This document shows, in pieces, positions 1 to 8,663 of a stretch of DNA of 64,000 bases (the first letter of the stretch is position 1; every line of letters begins with the position of its first letter). Position numbers and translations under genes: made by a program. The DNA is from Micromonospora aurantiaca ATCC 27029. GTDB lineage: Bacteria > Actinomycetota > Actinomycetes > Mycobacteriales > Micromonosporaceae. Below the pieces are notes generated by a model. That model did not search any database and had not been told where the DNA came from. It saw only the letters and a list, made by a program, of their open reading frames with translations. The stretch covers positions 806,001 through 870,000 of the forward strand of contig NC_014391.1 of NCBI RefSeq assembly GCF_000145235.1, given 5' to 3'.

Positions 1-37
1 GTCCCGCAGATATTCGAGCCCTCTCACCAGGGCATTC

Positions 38-87
38 GTGACGCTGCGCGGTCCGACCGCTACGCGAAAGATGTTGCGCAGCGTCAC
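38..87. repeat. 12-bp perfect inverted repeat upstream of first gene
   Basis: GTGACGCTGCGC at 38-49 is repeated in inverted orientation at 76-87, with a 26-base loop. It lies about 70 bases before the GTG start of the amidohydrolase gene. A possible -10 hexamer TAGGCT follows at 99-104. It could be a terminator of a gene to the left of the window or an operator; no U-tract is visible. Confidence 0.5.
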
Positions 88-156
88 CGTCGGAGGTCTA
101 GGCTGTCTGCTGTCCGACCCGAAGATCCATCCACTTCTAGTGATCGAGAATTCGAC

Positions 157-1416
157 GTGACGAGTGCGTTGACGCTGCCTTCCGGCGGCCTGCTGTCGTC
201 GTCCCGGCCCGAGGCGCCGACCGGTTACCAGCCCCTGCCCTTCGAGCTCGACCATCTGCTCGCGCTGCGCGTACCCGGCCTCATCGAAACGCGCCGTCAC
301 ATCCACTCCCACCCGGAGTTGTCCGGCGAGGAGTTCGAGACGGCCGCGCTGGTGCACCGTGAGCTGTCCCTCGCCGGTCTCAAGCCGCGCCTGCTGCCGA
401 AGGGCAACGGCGTCATCTGCGACATCGACGGACGCCCGGACGGTCCGGTCATCGCGCTCCGCGCCGACATCGACGCGCTGCCGCTGAGCGACCCGAAGGA
501 CGTGCCGTACCGCTCGACCGTGGAGGGCGTCTGCCACGCCTGCGGCCACGACGTGCACACGTCGGTGATGCTCGGCGTCGGCATGCTGCTGGCCCAGCTC
601 GCCGACACGGGCCGCCTCGACGGCCGGGTCCGGCTGATCTTCCAGCCGGCCGAGGAGATCCTGCCCTGCGGCTCGCTGGAGGTCATCGAGGCCGGTGGCC
701 TGGACGACGTGGTGCAGATCTTCGCGCTGCACTGCGACCCGAACCTGCCGGTGGGCAAGGTCGGCCTGCGGGTCGGGCCGATCACCGCCGCCGCCGACAA
801 CGTCACCGTCCGGCTCACCGGGCCCGGCGGGCACACCGCCCGCCCGCACCTGACCGTCGACCTGGTGGACGCGCTCGGCCGGCTGGTCACCGAGGTGCCG
901 ACGCTGATCAGCCGCCGGGTGCCGGCCAACAGCGGGCTGCTGCTGGTGTTCGGCCACGCCTCGGCCGGCACCCGTTACAACGTCATCCCGTCCGAGGCGT
1001 GCGCGGCCGGCACGCTACGCGTGATGGACCGCGACACCTGGGACCAGGCGCCCAAGATCGTCGCTCAGGTGGTGCGGGACGTGCTCGCGCCCACCGGCGC
1101 CACAGTCGACCTGGAATACCTGCGCGGCCGGCCCCCGGTGACGAACGACGCCCGCGCCATCGGTGTGCTCACCGCGGCCACCGCTGCGGCGCTCGGCCCC
1201 GACGGCATCGCCGAGACGCCGCAGAGCATGGGCGGCGAGGACTTCTCCTGGTACCTGGAGCACGTGCCGGGCGCGCTCGCCCGCCTCGGCGTCGGTCGCA
1301 GCGGTCCCAACGTGGACCTGCACCGGGCCTCGTTCGACGTGGACGAGCGCGCCATCGAGGCCGGCGTACGCCTCATGGTCCAGACCGCGCTGCGGGCACT
1401 GGCGGCGGCGCGCTGA
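157..1416 (+). CDS. M20 family metallo-amidohydrolase/peptidase
   Basis: A 419-residue M20D-type hydrolase (hippurate hydrolase / N-acyl-amino-acid amidohydrolase group) that cleaves an amide bond with a two-metal centre in the cytoplasm; the substrate cannot be read from sequence. Visible motifs are ALRADIDALP, CHACGHDVH (Cys and His metal ligands), QPAEE (catalytic and metal Glu), LHCDP and the C-terminal GGEDFSWY and DLHRASFD. The length is usual for the family. The GTG at 157 is the first in-frame start before the conserved region. The 3' end overlaps the convergent lipoprotein gene by 44 bases. Confidence 0.9.
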   Translation: MTSALTLPSGGLLSSSRPEAPTGYQPLPFELDHLLALRVPGLIETRRHIHSHPELSGEEFETAALVHRELSLAGLKPRLLPKGNGVICDIDGRPDGPVIALRADIDALPLSDPKDVPYRSTVEGVCHACGHDVHTSVMLGVGMLLAQLADTGRLDGRVRLIFQPAEEILPCGSLEVIEAGGLDDVVQIFALHCDPNLPVGKVGLRVGPITAAADNVTVRLTGPGGHTARPHLTVDLVDALGRLVTEVPTLISRRVPANSGLLLVFGHASAGTRYNVIPSEACAAGTLRVMDRDTWDQAPKIVAQVVRDVLAPTGATVDLEYLRGRPPVTNDARAIGVLTAATAAALGPDGIAETPQSMGGEDFSWYLEHVPGALARLGVGRSGPNVDLHRASFDVDERAIEAGVRLMVQTALRALAAAR

Positions 1417-2368
1417 CCGGACCGCCGAGCGGCCCCGGCGGCATCGGCGCCGCCGGGTTCGGGCCGGGCGGCGGCGTCCGCCGGGCGCGCACCCGGCGCC
1501 GCCACAGGAGCAGCAACCACAGCGGTACGCCGATCACGACCGCGAACGGCAGCACCGCGCCGAGCACTGTGAGCAGGACCCGGGCCGAGGCCAGGAACGC
1601 CGTCCAGCCGCCGCCCAGCCCGGCCAGGAAGCCGAGGTCGGCCTCCTCCTCGGCGGTGCTGGCGTCCTGACCGAGGAACGTCACGGTGATGGTGGACAGC
1701 GAGGTCAGGTCCGCGAGCCGGCGCTTGCGGGCCTCCAGCGCGGCCAGGTCGGCCTGCCGGGTGCCCACCTCGTTCTCCAAGCGGACCAGCTCGTCCACCG
1801 ACGTGGCCCGGGCCAGCAGCTTGCGGGAACTCTCCACCCGCGCCCGCTGGGTGGCGATCCGGGCGTCCAGGTCGACCACCTGCTCGGTGACGTCCTCGGT
1901 GCGGATCTCCCGGCGCTCCTGCCGGCCGAGACCGGCGAGCCGGTCGATCACCGCGGCGAACCGGTCCGCGGGCACGCGCAGCGTCAGCGCCGCCCGCGCC
2001 TCGGCGGCCCGGCTCGACCGCCGGTCCGCGCCGACGAATCCGCCGGCCGCCGTCACCGCTGTGGTCGCCTCCCGCGCGGCGGCCTCCACATCGTCCACCC
2101 GGACCTGCATGGTTCCGGTGTAGATGATGGACCGCTGGTCGACCCGCAGGTCAGCGCCACCGGTGCCGCCCGGAGCGGCCTGGTCGCGATCCGCGCCACC
2201 GCTGTCCGCGCCGCCCTCGGCGGCCTGCTCGCGCCCCGCGCCCCCGTCGGCCGCCGGCGCGGCCGAGTCGCTGCCGGAGTCCCCGCCCGCGCCGCAGGCG
2301 CCCACACCCAGTGCCGCTATCAGACCCACAGCCACCAGGGCCACGCCCCGGAGTCGTCGTCCGCCCAT
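1373..2368 (-). CDS. DUF4349 domain membrane-anchored lipoprotein
   Basis: A 331-residue exported protein. The N-terminus is a lipoprotein signal (MGGRRLRG, hydrophobic core, LGVGAC lipobox with Cys near residue 24), followed by a Ser/Ala/Gly/Asp-rich linker. The DUF4349 region (about 95-265) begins at RSIIYTGTMQVRV, is strongly coiled-coil in its second half, and ends in STITVTFLGQ. A transmembrane helix (about 280-305) and an Arg-rich tail follow. ATG at 2368 was chosen because upstream in-frame sequence is a shadow of the divergent gene and the signal begins here. Its role is unknown; the family is a common actinobacterial envelope protein. The 3' end overlaps the M20 gene. Confidence 0.85.
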   Translation of the reverse strand: MGGRRLRGVALVAVGLIAALGVGACGAGGDSGSDSAAPAADGGAGREQAAEGGADSGGADRDQAAPGGTGGADLRVDQRSIIYTGTMQVRVDDVEAAAREATTAVTAAGGFVGADRRSSRAAEARAALTLRVPADRFAAVIDRLAGLGRQERREIRTEDVTEQVVDLDARIATQRARVESSRKLLARATSVDELVRLENEVGTRQADLAALEARKRRLADLTSLSTITVTFLGQDASTAEEEADLGFLAGLGGGWTAFLASARVLLTVLGAVLPFAVVIGVPLWLLLLWRRRVRARRTPPPGPNPAAPMPPGPLGGPVSAPPPVPAARSGP

Positions 2369-2492
2369 ACCCCGTACTCCGATCGTCGACGGCCCCGACT
2401 GCCGGGACCGATACCTCGGACGTGACGCGTGGTCGCGCCGGTTCCGGCAGACTGCGCTGAGGACATCACGATTCGATAATCGAGGAGTCACG

Positions 2493-3122
2493 ATGCAGGT
2501 GACCAAATACGCCCACTCCTGTCTCCGGCTGGAGCACGACGGTGCGGTGCTCGTCGTCGACCCGGGTGTCTTCAGCGATCCGGCGGCGCTGGACGGCGCC
2601 GACGCGGTGCTGATCACCCACGAGCACCCGGACCATGTGGACGTCGCCGCGCTGACCCGGGCGCTGGAGCGGCGGCCGGTGCCGGTGCACGGTCCCGCCT
2701 CGCTCGCCGGGGTGCTCGGCGACGCCGTCGAGGCGCTGGTGACGGTCGAGCCCGGACAGTCGCTCACAGTCGCCGGGACGCCGGTGCGGACGTACGGCGG
2801 GCAGCACGCGGTCATCCACCCGGACATTCCGGTGATTCAGAACATCGGCTACCTCTTCGCCGACGTGGTGTACCACCCGGGCGACGCGTTGTTCGTGCCC
2901 GACGACGTGCAGGTGGACACGCTGTTCGCCCCGATTCACGCGCCCTGGTCGAAGTTCTCCGAGGTGCTCGACTTCATCCGCGCGGTCGCGCCGCGCCGGG
3001 CGTACGCACTGCACGACGGGCTGCTCAACGACAACGGCTTCGGTGTGCTGGACCGGCAGTACACGGCGATGTCCAACACCGACTACCGCCGTCTGGAGCC
3101 GGGCACCCGGATCGACGCCTGA
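2493..3122 (+). CDS. Metallo-beta-lactamase fold hydrolase (UlaG-like)
   Basis: A 209-residue protein beginning MQVTKYAHSCLRL, preceded by a purine-rich ribosome site (GAGGAG at 2483-2488). The metal motif ITHEHPDHVDV (HxHxDH) lies near residue 48; later His residues (GGQHAV, PIHAPW, ALHDG) complete the site. This resembles the small UlaG/RomA-like metal-dependent hydrolases; the substrate is unknown. It opens a plus-strand operon: the next gene starts 2 bases after its stop. Confidence 0.88.
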   Translation: MQVTKYAHSCLRLEHDGAVLVVDPGVFSDPAALDGADAVLITHEHPDHVDVAALTRALERRPVPVHGPASLAGVLGDAVEALVTVEPGQSLTVAGTPVRTYGGQHAVIHPDIPVIQNIGYLFADVVYHPGDALFVPDDVQVDTLFAPIHAPWSKFSEVLDFIRAVAPRRAYALHDGLLNDNGFGVLDRQYTAMSNTDYRRLEPGTRIDA

Positions 3123-3124
3123 GC

Positions 3125-4051
3125 ATGGCCGAGGTGCCCGCGGAGGTGGTCCGGCAGCTCTACGCCACGCCGCCGGACCGGTTCGTGGCGGCCCGGGACG
3201 CCGCCGTCGCGCAGGCGCGGCAGTCCGGCGACCCGCGTACCGCCCGGGAGATCGGCAAGCTTCGCCGGCCCACAGTGGCGGCGTGGCTGGTCAACCTGCT
3301 GGCGATCCGCCGTCCCGAGCTGGTCGCCGACCTCACCCAGCTCGCCGAGTCGCTGCGCGCCGCGCAACGCGACCTGCGCGGCGGCACGCTGCGGGAACTC
3401 TCCGCGCAGCGGCGCGCCGTCGTGGGCGCGCTGGTGGCGGAGGTACGCCGGCTGGCCGCCGCCGAGCCCGCCGCGCCCCCGGCCGGGAAGCTGCCGCTGG
3501 GCGAGGTGGAGGCGACACTCAACGCCGCGCTGTCGGACACCGAGGTGGCCGAGCAGGTACGCGCCGGACGCCTGCTGCGGGCCAGCCACTACGCCGGGTT
3601 CGGCGAGGTGCCCCGCCCCCAGCTCCGGCTCGTGACAGGGGGCGAGGAGGCGCCTGTCGTACCGGATCGGGCGGCCGAGCGGGCCGACGCGCGCCGGGCC
3701 CGCGACGAGCGGGCGGCGCGGGCCGAACGGGCCGGGCGGCGGCGGACCGCGACCCGGGAGCTGACCCGGGCCCGCGCGGACCTGGACCGGGCCGAGAAGG
3801 AGCTGGCGACGGCCGACGCGGCCGAGCGGGACGGCGCCGCGACGCTGGACCGGATCGAGACCGAGCTGGCCGAGCTGGAGCGTCGCCGGGCCGTCGCCGA
3901 GCAGGAGCTGAGCCGGGCCCGGCTGGCCCGCCGGGGCGCGGAACGGGCGGTCACAGCGGCCCGGCGCCGCGCCGGCGAGGTGGAGGCCGTGTTGGAGGCG
4001 CTCGACGCCGAAGAGGGGGATGCCGACACCGGTGACCACGCGGCAGACTGA
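3125..4051 (+). CDS. Conserved actinobacterial coiled-coil protein, unknown function
   Basis: A 308-residue soluble protein with no catalytic motif that I recognise. The first ~165 residues are a helical domain (PAEVVRQLYATPPDRFVAARD, then KLRRPTVAAWLVNLLA). Residues about 180-295 are a highly charged Arg/Glu/Ala coiled coil. ATG at 3125 sits 2 bases after the previous stop, implying translational coupling to the metallo-hydrolase. Its 3' end overlaps the next gene by 32 bases. A structural or nucleic-acid-associated role is possible, but this is inference. Confidence 0.75.
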   Translation: MAEVPAEVVRQLYATPPDRFVAARDAAVAQARQSGDPRTAREIGKLRRPTVAAWLVNLLAIRRPELVADLTQLAESLRAAQRDLRGGTLRELSAQRRAVVGALVAEVRRLAAAEPAAPPAGKLPLGEVEATLNAALSDTEVAEQVRAGRLLRASHYAGFGEVPRPQLRLVTGGEEAPVVPDRAAERADARRARDERAARAERAGRRRTATRELTRARADLDRAEKELATADAAERDGAATLDRIETELAELERRRAVAEQELSRARLARRGAERAVTAARRRAGEVEAVLEALDAEEGDADTGDHAAD

Positions 4052-4835
4052 GCGTGATGAATGGCTTCGGTGGAGTGACGGTGACGGGCGGCCGATGACT
4101 CCGGAACAGCTCGCCGCCGCCTGCAAACCGCTGGTGCTCGAACTCGGGGAGGCGTTCGCCCGCTGCCCGTCCACGCTGCGCCGGGCGCGGCTGCTGGGCA
4201 TCTCCGGATGGGCCTTCTACATCACCGGGCGGGCCGGTGCGCTCGGCGACGTCCGCGCCGAGACGGTGGCCGCGGCGCTCGGCTTCATCGCGCCGGAGGC
4301 GGTCACGGACGGCTGGGACGCCGCCGCGCGGACCGTCCCGCCGCTGGAGGTGGCCGCCGCCAACCTGGCCGAGTGCTGCCGGTGGGGCACCGCCCGGCTG
4401 GGCGACGGCGCCGAGTCGTCGCGGCTCGCCGCGCTGCTGGGCCGGGCGGTCGACGCGGCGGACGGCAGCGGCATGCCACTGTTCGCCGCATGGCGGGCCA
4501 TGCCCGTGCCCGATCCGTCCCCGGGTGCGCGGGCGGCTGTCGGCATGCTGCTGCTGCGCGAGCACTTCGCCGGGGCGTACCTGCTGGCGGTGCGCGCGGC
4601 CGGGCTGACGCCGCTGGAGGCGGTGCTGGCCGGGCCGGAGGGCGAGGCGGGCGCTGCGGCGTGCGGCTGGGTGCCCCCGTACCCGCCGGTCGGGCCGCTG
4701 GTGCGGCGCCGGCTGTGGGCCGAGGCGGTGACCGACCGGCTGGCGTCGGCGGCGTTCCGCGCGCTGGACGCGGCCGAGGGCGCTGAGCTGCTGGGTCTGC
4801 TCGGCGCCGCGAGGCTACGCGCCCGCGGCGGATAA
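4020..4835 (+). CDS. Hypothetical protein, unknown function
   Basis: A 271-residue Ala/Leu-rich protein with no recognised domain. It has no signal peptide or clear membrane segment. The start is uncertain: ATG at 4020 overlaps the upstream gene by 32 bases with a GAGGGG run immediately before it; GTG 4032 or ATG 4095, close to residues PMTPEQLAAACKP, are alternatives. It lies between the coiled-coil gene and the acetyltransferase in a tightly packed unit; the next possible ATG directly abuts its TAA stop. Confidence 0.6.
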   Translation: MPTPVTTRQTERDEWLRWSDGDGRPMTPEQLAAACKPLVLELGEAFARCPSTLRRARLLGISGWAFYITGRAGALGDVRAETVAAALGFIAPEAVTDGWDAAARTVPPLEVAAANLAECCRWGTARLGDGAESSRLAALLGRAVDAADGSGMPLFAAWRAMPVPDPSPGARAAVGMLLLREHFAGAYLLAVRAAGLTPLEAVLAGPEGEAGAAACGWVPPYPPVGPLVRRRLWAEAVTDRLASAAFRALDAAEGAELLGLLGAARLRARGG

Positions 4836-4877
4836 ATGGGAGGCGATCCGGCCGGTCCGGCTGCCAGGATCTGGCCC

Positions 4878-5840
4878 GTGACGCTCCCCGCCGGCTGGTC
4901 GGCCCGCCGCCCGACCCTCGACGACGTGCCCGCGATCCTCGCGGTGGTGCACGCCTCCGACACCTTCGCCGTGGGCTACCCGGACTTCGACGACGAGGAC
5001 GTGCGGTCCGCGCTGACCGCGCCGTTCGTCGACCCGGACCGGGACTCCTGGCTGGTCACCGACCCGGACGGTACGGCGGTGGCCTGGTCGATCCTGGCCA
5101 ACCCGAGCGGCGTGGGCCGGGAGTGGGTGGACGTCCTCGTCGACCCCGACCGCGGCGCCGACCTGCGCGCGCCGCTGCTTGCCCGGCTGCTGGAGCGCGT
5201 CGCCGAGCGGGCCGCCGAGCGCGGCCTGCCCGCGCTGACCGCGCGCACCGGGGTGTACGCGCCGGAGACCCGCTGGGCCGGTGAGCTGACCGAGGCCGGG
5301 TTCACCCGGATCAAGCGCTACATCCGGATGAGTCGCTCGTTCGCCGACCTGCCCGCCGAGCCGGCGCCCCCGCCCGGGGTGACGGTGCGGTCGCTGCGCG
5401 CCGACGACGAGAGCGACCTGCGGCTGTTCCACCGGATCTACGACACCGCGTTCCGGGACACCCCGGACCACGACCCGCTCGACTTCGAGCAGTGGCGGGA
5501 GCTGCTGCCGTCGTACGGCAAGGTCTGGGACGAGTGGTTCCTGGCCGAGGTCGACGGCGAGCCGGCCGGTGCGCTCCAGTCCTCCGACCAGGCGCTCGAC
5601 CAGGACCTCGGGTGGGTGCGGACGCTGTCGGTGCTGCCCGCGTACCGGCGTCGCGGGGTGGGTGCGGCGCTGCTGCGCCGGGCCTTCGCGGTCTACGCGG
5701 CGAAGGGCCGCGCCGGGGCCGGGCTGGGCGTCGACCTGGCCAACCCGACCGCGCCGGTCACGCTCTACCGCTCCGTCGGGTTGGTGGAGGAGCGCTGGAC
5801 CGACATGTACGAGCGGAGTGTGCCCGCCTCGCGGGTGTGA
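4878..5840 (+). CDS. GNAT family N-acetyltransferase with two GNAT domains
   Basis: About 320 residues containing tandem GNAT folds: the N-terminal half (SARRPTLDDVPAIL to about 165) lacks a clear acetyl-CoA loop, while the C-terminal half has SVLPAYRRRGVGAALLRRAF, the acetyl-CoA pyrophosphate-binding loop (Q/RxxGxG/A). Family knowledge: the C-terminal domain acetylates an amine and the first is often degenerate, as in mycothiol synthase-like proteins, but the mycothiol assignment is not supported here. GTG 4878 is preferred because it starts just before the conserved fold; ATG 4836, touching the preceding TAA, would add 14 residues. Last gene of the 2.5-5.8 kb operon. Confidence 0.8.
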   Translation: MTLPAGWSARRPTLDDVPAILAVVHASDTFAVGYPDFDDEDVRSALTAPFVDPDRDSWLVTDPDGTAVAWSILANPSGVGREWVDVLVDPDRGADLRAPLLARLLERVAERAAERGLPALTARTGVYAPETRWAGELTEAGFTRIKRYIRMSRSFADLPAEPAPPPGVTVRSLRADDESDLRLFHRIYDTAFRDTPDHDPLDFEQWRELLPSYGKVWDEWFLAEVDGEPAGALQSSDQALDQDLGWVRTLSVLPAYRRRGVGAALLRRAFAVYAAKGRAGAGLGVDLANPTAPVTLYRSVGLVEERWTDMYERSVPASRV

Positions 5841-5914
5841 CCCGGCACCCGCGTACCGGGGTCGCCGAGCGCCCGTAGGGTCGCGCGGCGCAGACTGTCG
5901 GTGTGGGAGACGCG

Positions 5915-6370
5915 CTACGCGGACGCGGTGCCGGTGGGGCGGGACCGCAGCTCGGTGACGTAGTCGTCCGGCGCGCCCGCCTTCTCCGCGGCGTTCGCGA
6001 TCTCCGAGAGGTACCACGCCGTGGGCAGCCCGCCCTCGTACCCGTCGAACACGTAGACCCATGCGGTCACGTCGCCGTCGAGCGTCGAGACGCGGACGGT
6101 CAGCCTGCGGTACGTCTCGGCCGTCACGCCCTCGATCTCGTCGAGCTGCGCGGCGTCGTACGGGTGGATGTCGTAGAGCGCCACGAACACCCGGTCACCG
6201 GGGGACTCGACCACGGTGCTGACCGAGCCCTCCCACCCGATGACGTCCTCGCCGGCGAAGGTGAGCCGCCACCCCTCAAGCCAGCCGGTGCCCACCATCG
6301 GCGAATGCGGGCAGTAGGCGCGCATGCGGGCGGGGTCCAGGTTCGAGCCGTAAGCAGCGTAGAGACGCAC
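5915..6370 (-). CDS. Gamma-glutamylcyclotransferase-like (AIG2/GGCT fold) protein
   Basis: A 151-residue protein starting MRLYAAYGSNLDPARM; YGSNL is the hallmark substrate-binding loop of the AIG2/GGCT fold. A conserved Glu is seen in GWEGSVSTVV or LDEIEGV. These enzymes cyclise gamma-glutamyl amines to 5-oxoproline; the true substrate here is unknown. It is transcribed divergently from the LpdA-type gene, with about 106 bases between them. Confidence 0.85.
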   Translation of the reverse strand: MRLYAAYGSNLDPARMRAYCPHSPMVGTGWLEGWRLTFAGEDVIGWEGSVSTVVESPGDRVFVALYDIHPYDAAQLDEIEGVTAETYRRLTVRVSTLDGDVTAWVYVFDGYEGGLPTAWYLSEIANAAEKAGAPDDYVTELRSRPTGTASA

Positions 6371-6476
6371 GGCGACGACGATAGCCCGGCCGACGGGTGG
6401 GGGAGAATACGACAGTGCGTGTCGGACGGGACGGGGAGAAGAAAGTCACTGTGAGCTTCGACGAAGGGATGGCTCT

Positions 6477-7880
6477 GTGAGCCAGATCGTGATCATCGGC
6501 GGCGGGCCGGCCGGGTACGAGGCGGCTCTGGTCGCCGCACAGCTGGACGCCGATGTCACAGTGGTCGAGGCGGAGGGCGCCGGCGGCGCCTGCGTGCTCT
6601 CCGACTGCGTGCCCTCCAAGACGTTCATCGCCAGCTCCGAGGTGGTCACCGGCTACCGGGACACCGAGGAGTTCGGGGTGCACTCCGACGGCCTGGAGGC
6701 GGTCACCGTCGACGCGCGGGCGGTGCACGAGCGGGTCAAGCGGCTCGCGCTGGCCCAGTCCGCCGACATCCACACCAAGCTCGTCAAGGCCGGCGTCGAG
6801 TTCGTCGCCGGCACCGCCCGGCTCGGCGAGGACACGCTCGGCCACACCCACCGGGTGATCGTCACCCCGGCCGACGGCGGCGCCGAATACTCCATCGCCG
6901 CGTCGACGGTGCTTGTCGCGACCGGCGCGACCCCCCGCCAGTTGCCCACCGCCGTACCGGACGGCGAGCGCATCCTGACCTGGCGCCAGGTGTACGACCT
7001 GCCCGAGCTGCCCGAGCACCTGATCGTGGTCGGTTCCGGTGTGACCGGTGCCGAGTTCGCCAGCGCGTACCTCGCCATGGGTGTCAAGGTCACGCTCGTG
7101 TCCAGCCGGGACCGGGTCATGCCGCACGAGGACGCCGACGCCGCGTCGGCGATCGAGCGGGTGTTCCGCAACCGGGGCATGAGCATCCTGAACAACTCCC
7201 GCGCCGAGGCGGTCCGCCGTGTCGGCGACGGGGTGGAGGTGGTGCTCTCCGACGGCCGCCAGGTCACCGGCTCGCACGCGCTGATCGCTGTCGGTTCGAT
7301 CCCGAACACCGCCGACCTGGGCCTGGCCGAGTACGGCGTGGAACTGGCCCGGGGCGGTTACGTAACGGTGGACCGGGTCTCGCGTACCAACGTGCCGGGC
7401 ATCTACGCGGCGGGTGACTGCACCGGCGTGCTGCCGCTCGCGAGCGTCGCGGCCATGCAGGGCCGCATCGCCATGTGGCACGCGCTGGGCGAGGCGGTCC
7501 GGCCGCTGCGGCTGCGCACCGTCGCGGCGAACGTCTTCACCGACCCGGAGCTGGCCACCGTCGGCGTCTCGCAGGACGAGGTGGACGCCGGCAAGACCCC
7601 GGCCCGCCAGGTGATGCTGCCGCTGTCCGGCAACGCCCGGGCGAAGATGGACGACCTGGCCGACGGCTTCGTCAAGCTGTTCTGCCGGCCGGCGAGCGGC
7701 CAGGTGATCGGCGGCGTGGTGGTGGCGCCGAAGGCCAGCGAGCTGATCCTGCCGATCACGATGGCGGTGGAGAACAACCTCACCGTCAACGAGCTGGCCC
7801 ACACCATCACCATCTACCCGAGCCTGTCCGGCTCCATCACCGAGGCCGCCCGCCAGCTCATGCTCCACGAGCTGGAGTAG
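6477..7880 (+). CDS. lpdA: LpdA-type NAD(P)H flavoprotein disulfide reductase / quinone dehydrogenase
   Basis: A 467-residue pyridine nucleotide-disulfide oxidoreductase: FAD motif GGGPAGYEAAL (8-18), NAD(P) motif VVGSGVTGAEFAS, FAD-ribityl motif GIYAAGDCTG and a dimerisation domain. It most resembles the mycobacterial LpdA (Rv3303c) quinone reductase rather than lipoamide dehydrogenase. A Cys pair is present (C39 and C44, CVLSDC), but the C-terminal His-Glu dyad of true Lpd is absent: the equivalent stretch reads IYPSLSGSITEAAR. GTG 6477 has AAGGGA upstream. It probably acts as a soluble quinone reductase; quinone is inferred from the homologue. Confidence 0.85.
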   Translation: MSQIVIIGGGPAGYEAALVAAQLDADVTVVEAEGAGGACVLSDCVPSKTFIASSEVVTGYRDTEEFGVHSDGLEAVTVDARAVHERVKRLALAQSADIHTKLVKAGVEFVAGTARLGEDTLGHTHRVIVTPADGGAEYSIAASTVLVATGATPRQLPTAVPDGERILTWRQVYDLPELPEHLIVVGSGVTGAEFASAYLAMGVKVTLVSSRDRVMPHEDADAASAIERVFRNRGMSILNNSRAEAVRRVGDGVEVVLSDGRQVTGSHALIAVGSIPNTADLGLAEYGVELARGGYVTVDRVSRTNVPGIYAAGDCTGVLPLASVAAMQGRIAMWHALGEAVRPLRLRTVAANVFTDPELATVGVSQDEVDAGKTPARQVMLPLSGNARAKMDDLADGFVKLFCRPASGQVIGGVVVAPKASELILPITMAVENNLTVNELAHTITIYPSLSGSITEAARQLMLHELE

Positions 7881-7898
7881 CAGCCGTTCGCGGGCATT

Positions 7899-7974
7899 CG
7901 TCGATCATGGAGTTGTGGCCCCCGATCCGACCGGTATGCCCGGTCCGTGCGGGGTCGCAACTGCATGATCGACG
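7899..7974. repeat. 24-bp imperfect inverted repeat of the CGATCATG-AGTTG family
   Basis: Left arm 7899-7922 and right arm 7951-7974 are complementary at 21 of 24 positions, each containing CGTCGATCATG and AGTTG. It lies at the convergent 3' ends of lpdA and the DUF998 gene and contributes the last codons and stop of the latter. A related palindrome is at 46499-46555. It may be a mobile REP-like element that also acts as a terminator. Confidence 0.65.
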
Positions 7975-8567
7975 GCGCTGGTCCTGGGGTTCAGGGTGGC
8001 GTGCAGGGCCAGGGTGGTTATGACGGCTGTCTCGGTGAGGATGAGGAGGCGCTCGATCAGGCCGAGCAGCGCGCGGTCGCCCGGGTAGGCGGACCAGATC
8101 ATCGCGCCCGCCAGCACCAGGCTGGCCACGGTCAGTCCGCGCAGCCAGGCGGCGGCTCCGGCGACCGGGTGACGGGCGAGCAGCCAGCCGGCGACCGGCA
8201 GGGCCAGGAACGACAGCACCGAGGCGTACCGGTGCACGTACGCGGCGGTGTCCATGGGCGTGCCCGGCTCGTTCGTGGGCACCACGGCGGCGGCCAGCAG
8301 CCCGGCCGACCAGGCGGTCAGCAGCGCGAGCGGCACGCGGCCCGCACCGGCCCGGCGCAGCGACGGCAGCAGGACCAGGCTGGCCGCTGCGAGCACCGCC
8401 ATCGCGGTGTCGATGACGCCGCCCCGGTCGGAGACGGCGAAGTCGCTGACGGTCAGCGACCAGGGATCCAGGTCGTCGCTCACCTCGAGATGACCGACCA
8501 TCGCGAGCACCGCCGCCAGGACGATCCCGCCGAGGGCCAGCAGGCCGCTGCTCCGCGTTCCAGGCAT
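7905..8567 (-). CDS. DUF998 family integral membrane protein
   Basis: A 220-residue protein with about six hydrophobic segments (LLALGGIVLAAVLAMVG at the N-terminus, then AMAVLAAASLVLL, LLTAWSAGLLAAAVV, SFLALPVAGWLLA, LTVASLVLAGAMIW and a segment near LLILTETAVITTLAL). The PTNEPG and HRYASVLSF pattern fits DUF998; function is unknown. The last ~16 residues are encoded by the left arm and loop of the inverted repeat at 7899-7974, so the native C-terminus may have been altered by the repeat. Confidence 0.8.
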   Translation of the reverse strand: MPGTRSSGLLALGGIVLAAVLAMVGHLEVSDDLDPWSLTVSDFAVSDRGGVIDTAMAVLAAASLVLLPSLRRAGAGRVPLALLTAWSAGLLAAAVVPTNEPGTPMDTAAYVHRYASVLSFLALPVAGWLLARHPVAGAAAWLRGLTVASLVLAGAMIWSAYPGDRALLGLIERLLILTETAVITTLALHATLNPRTSAVDHAVATPHGPGIPVGSGATTP

Positions 8568-8663
8568 ACGGCCAGCCTGTCGCCGGAACCGCCCCAGACG
8601 GATCCGGGACCACCACCCACTTCGCTCCCCGGGTCGTCCCCTACCGGACCCCCGAGAACCGCG

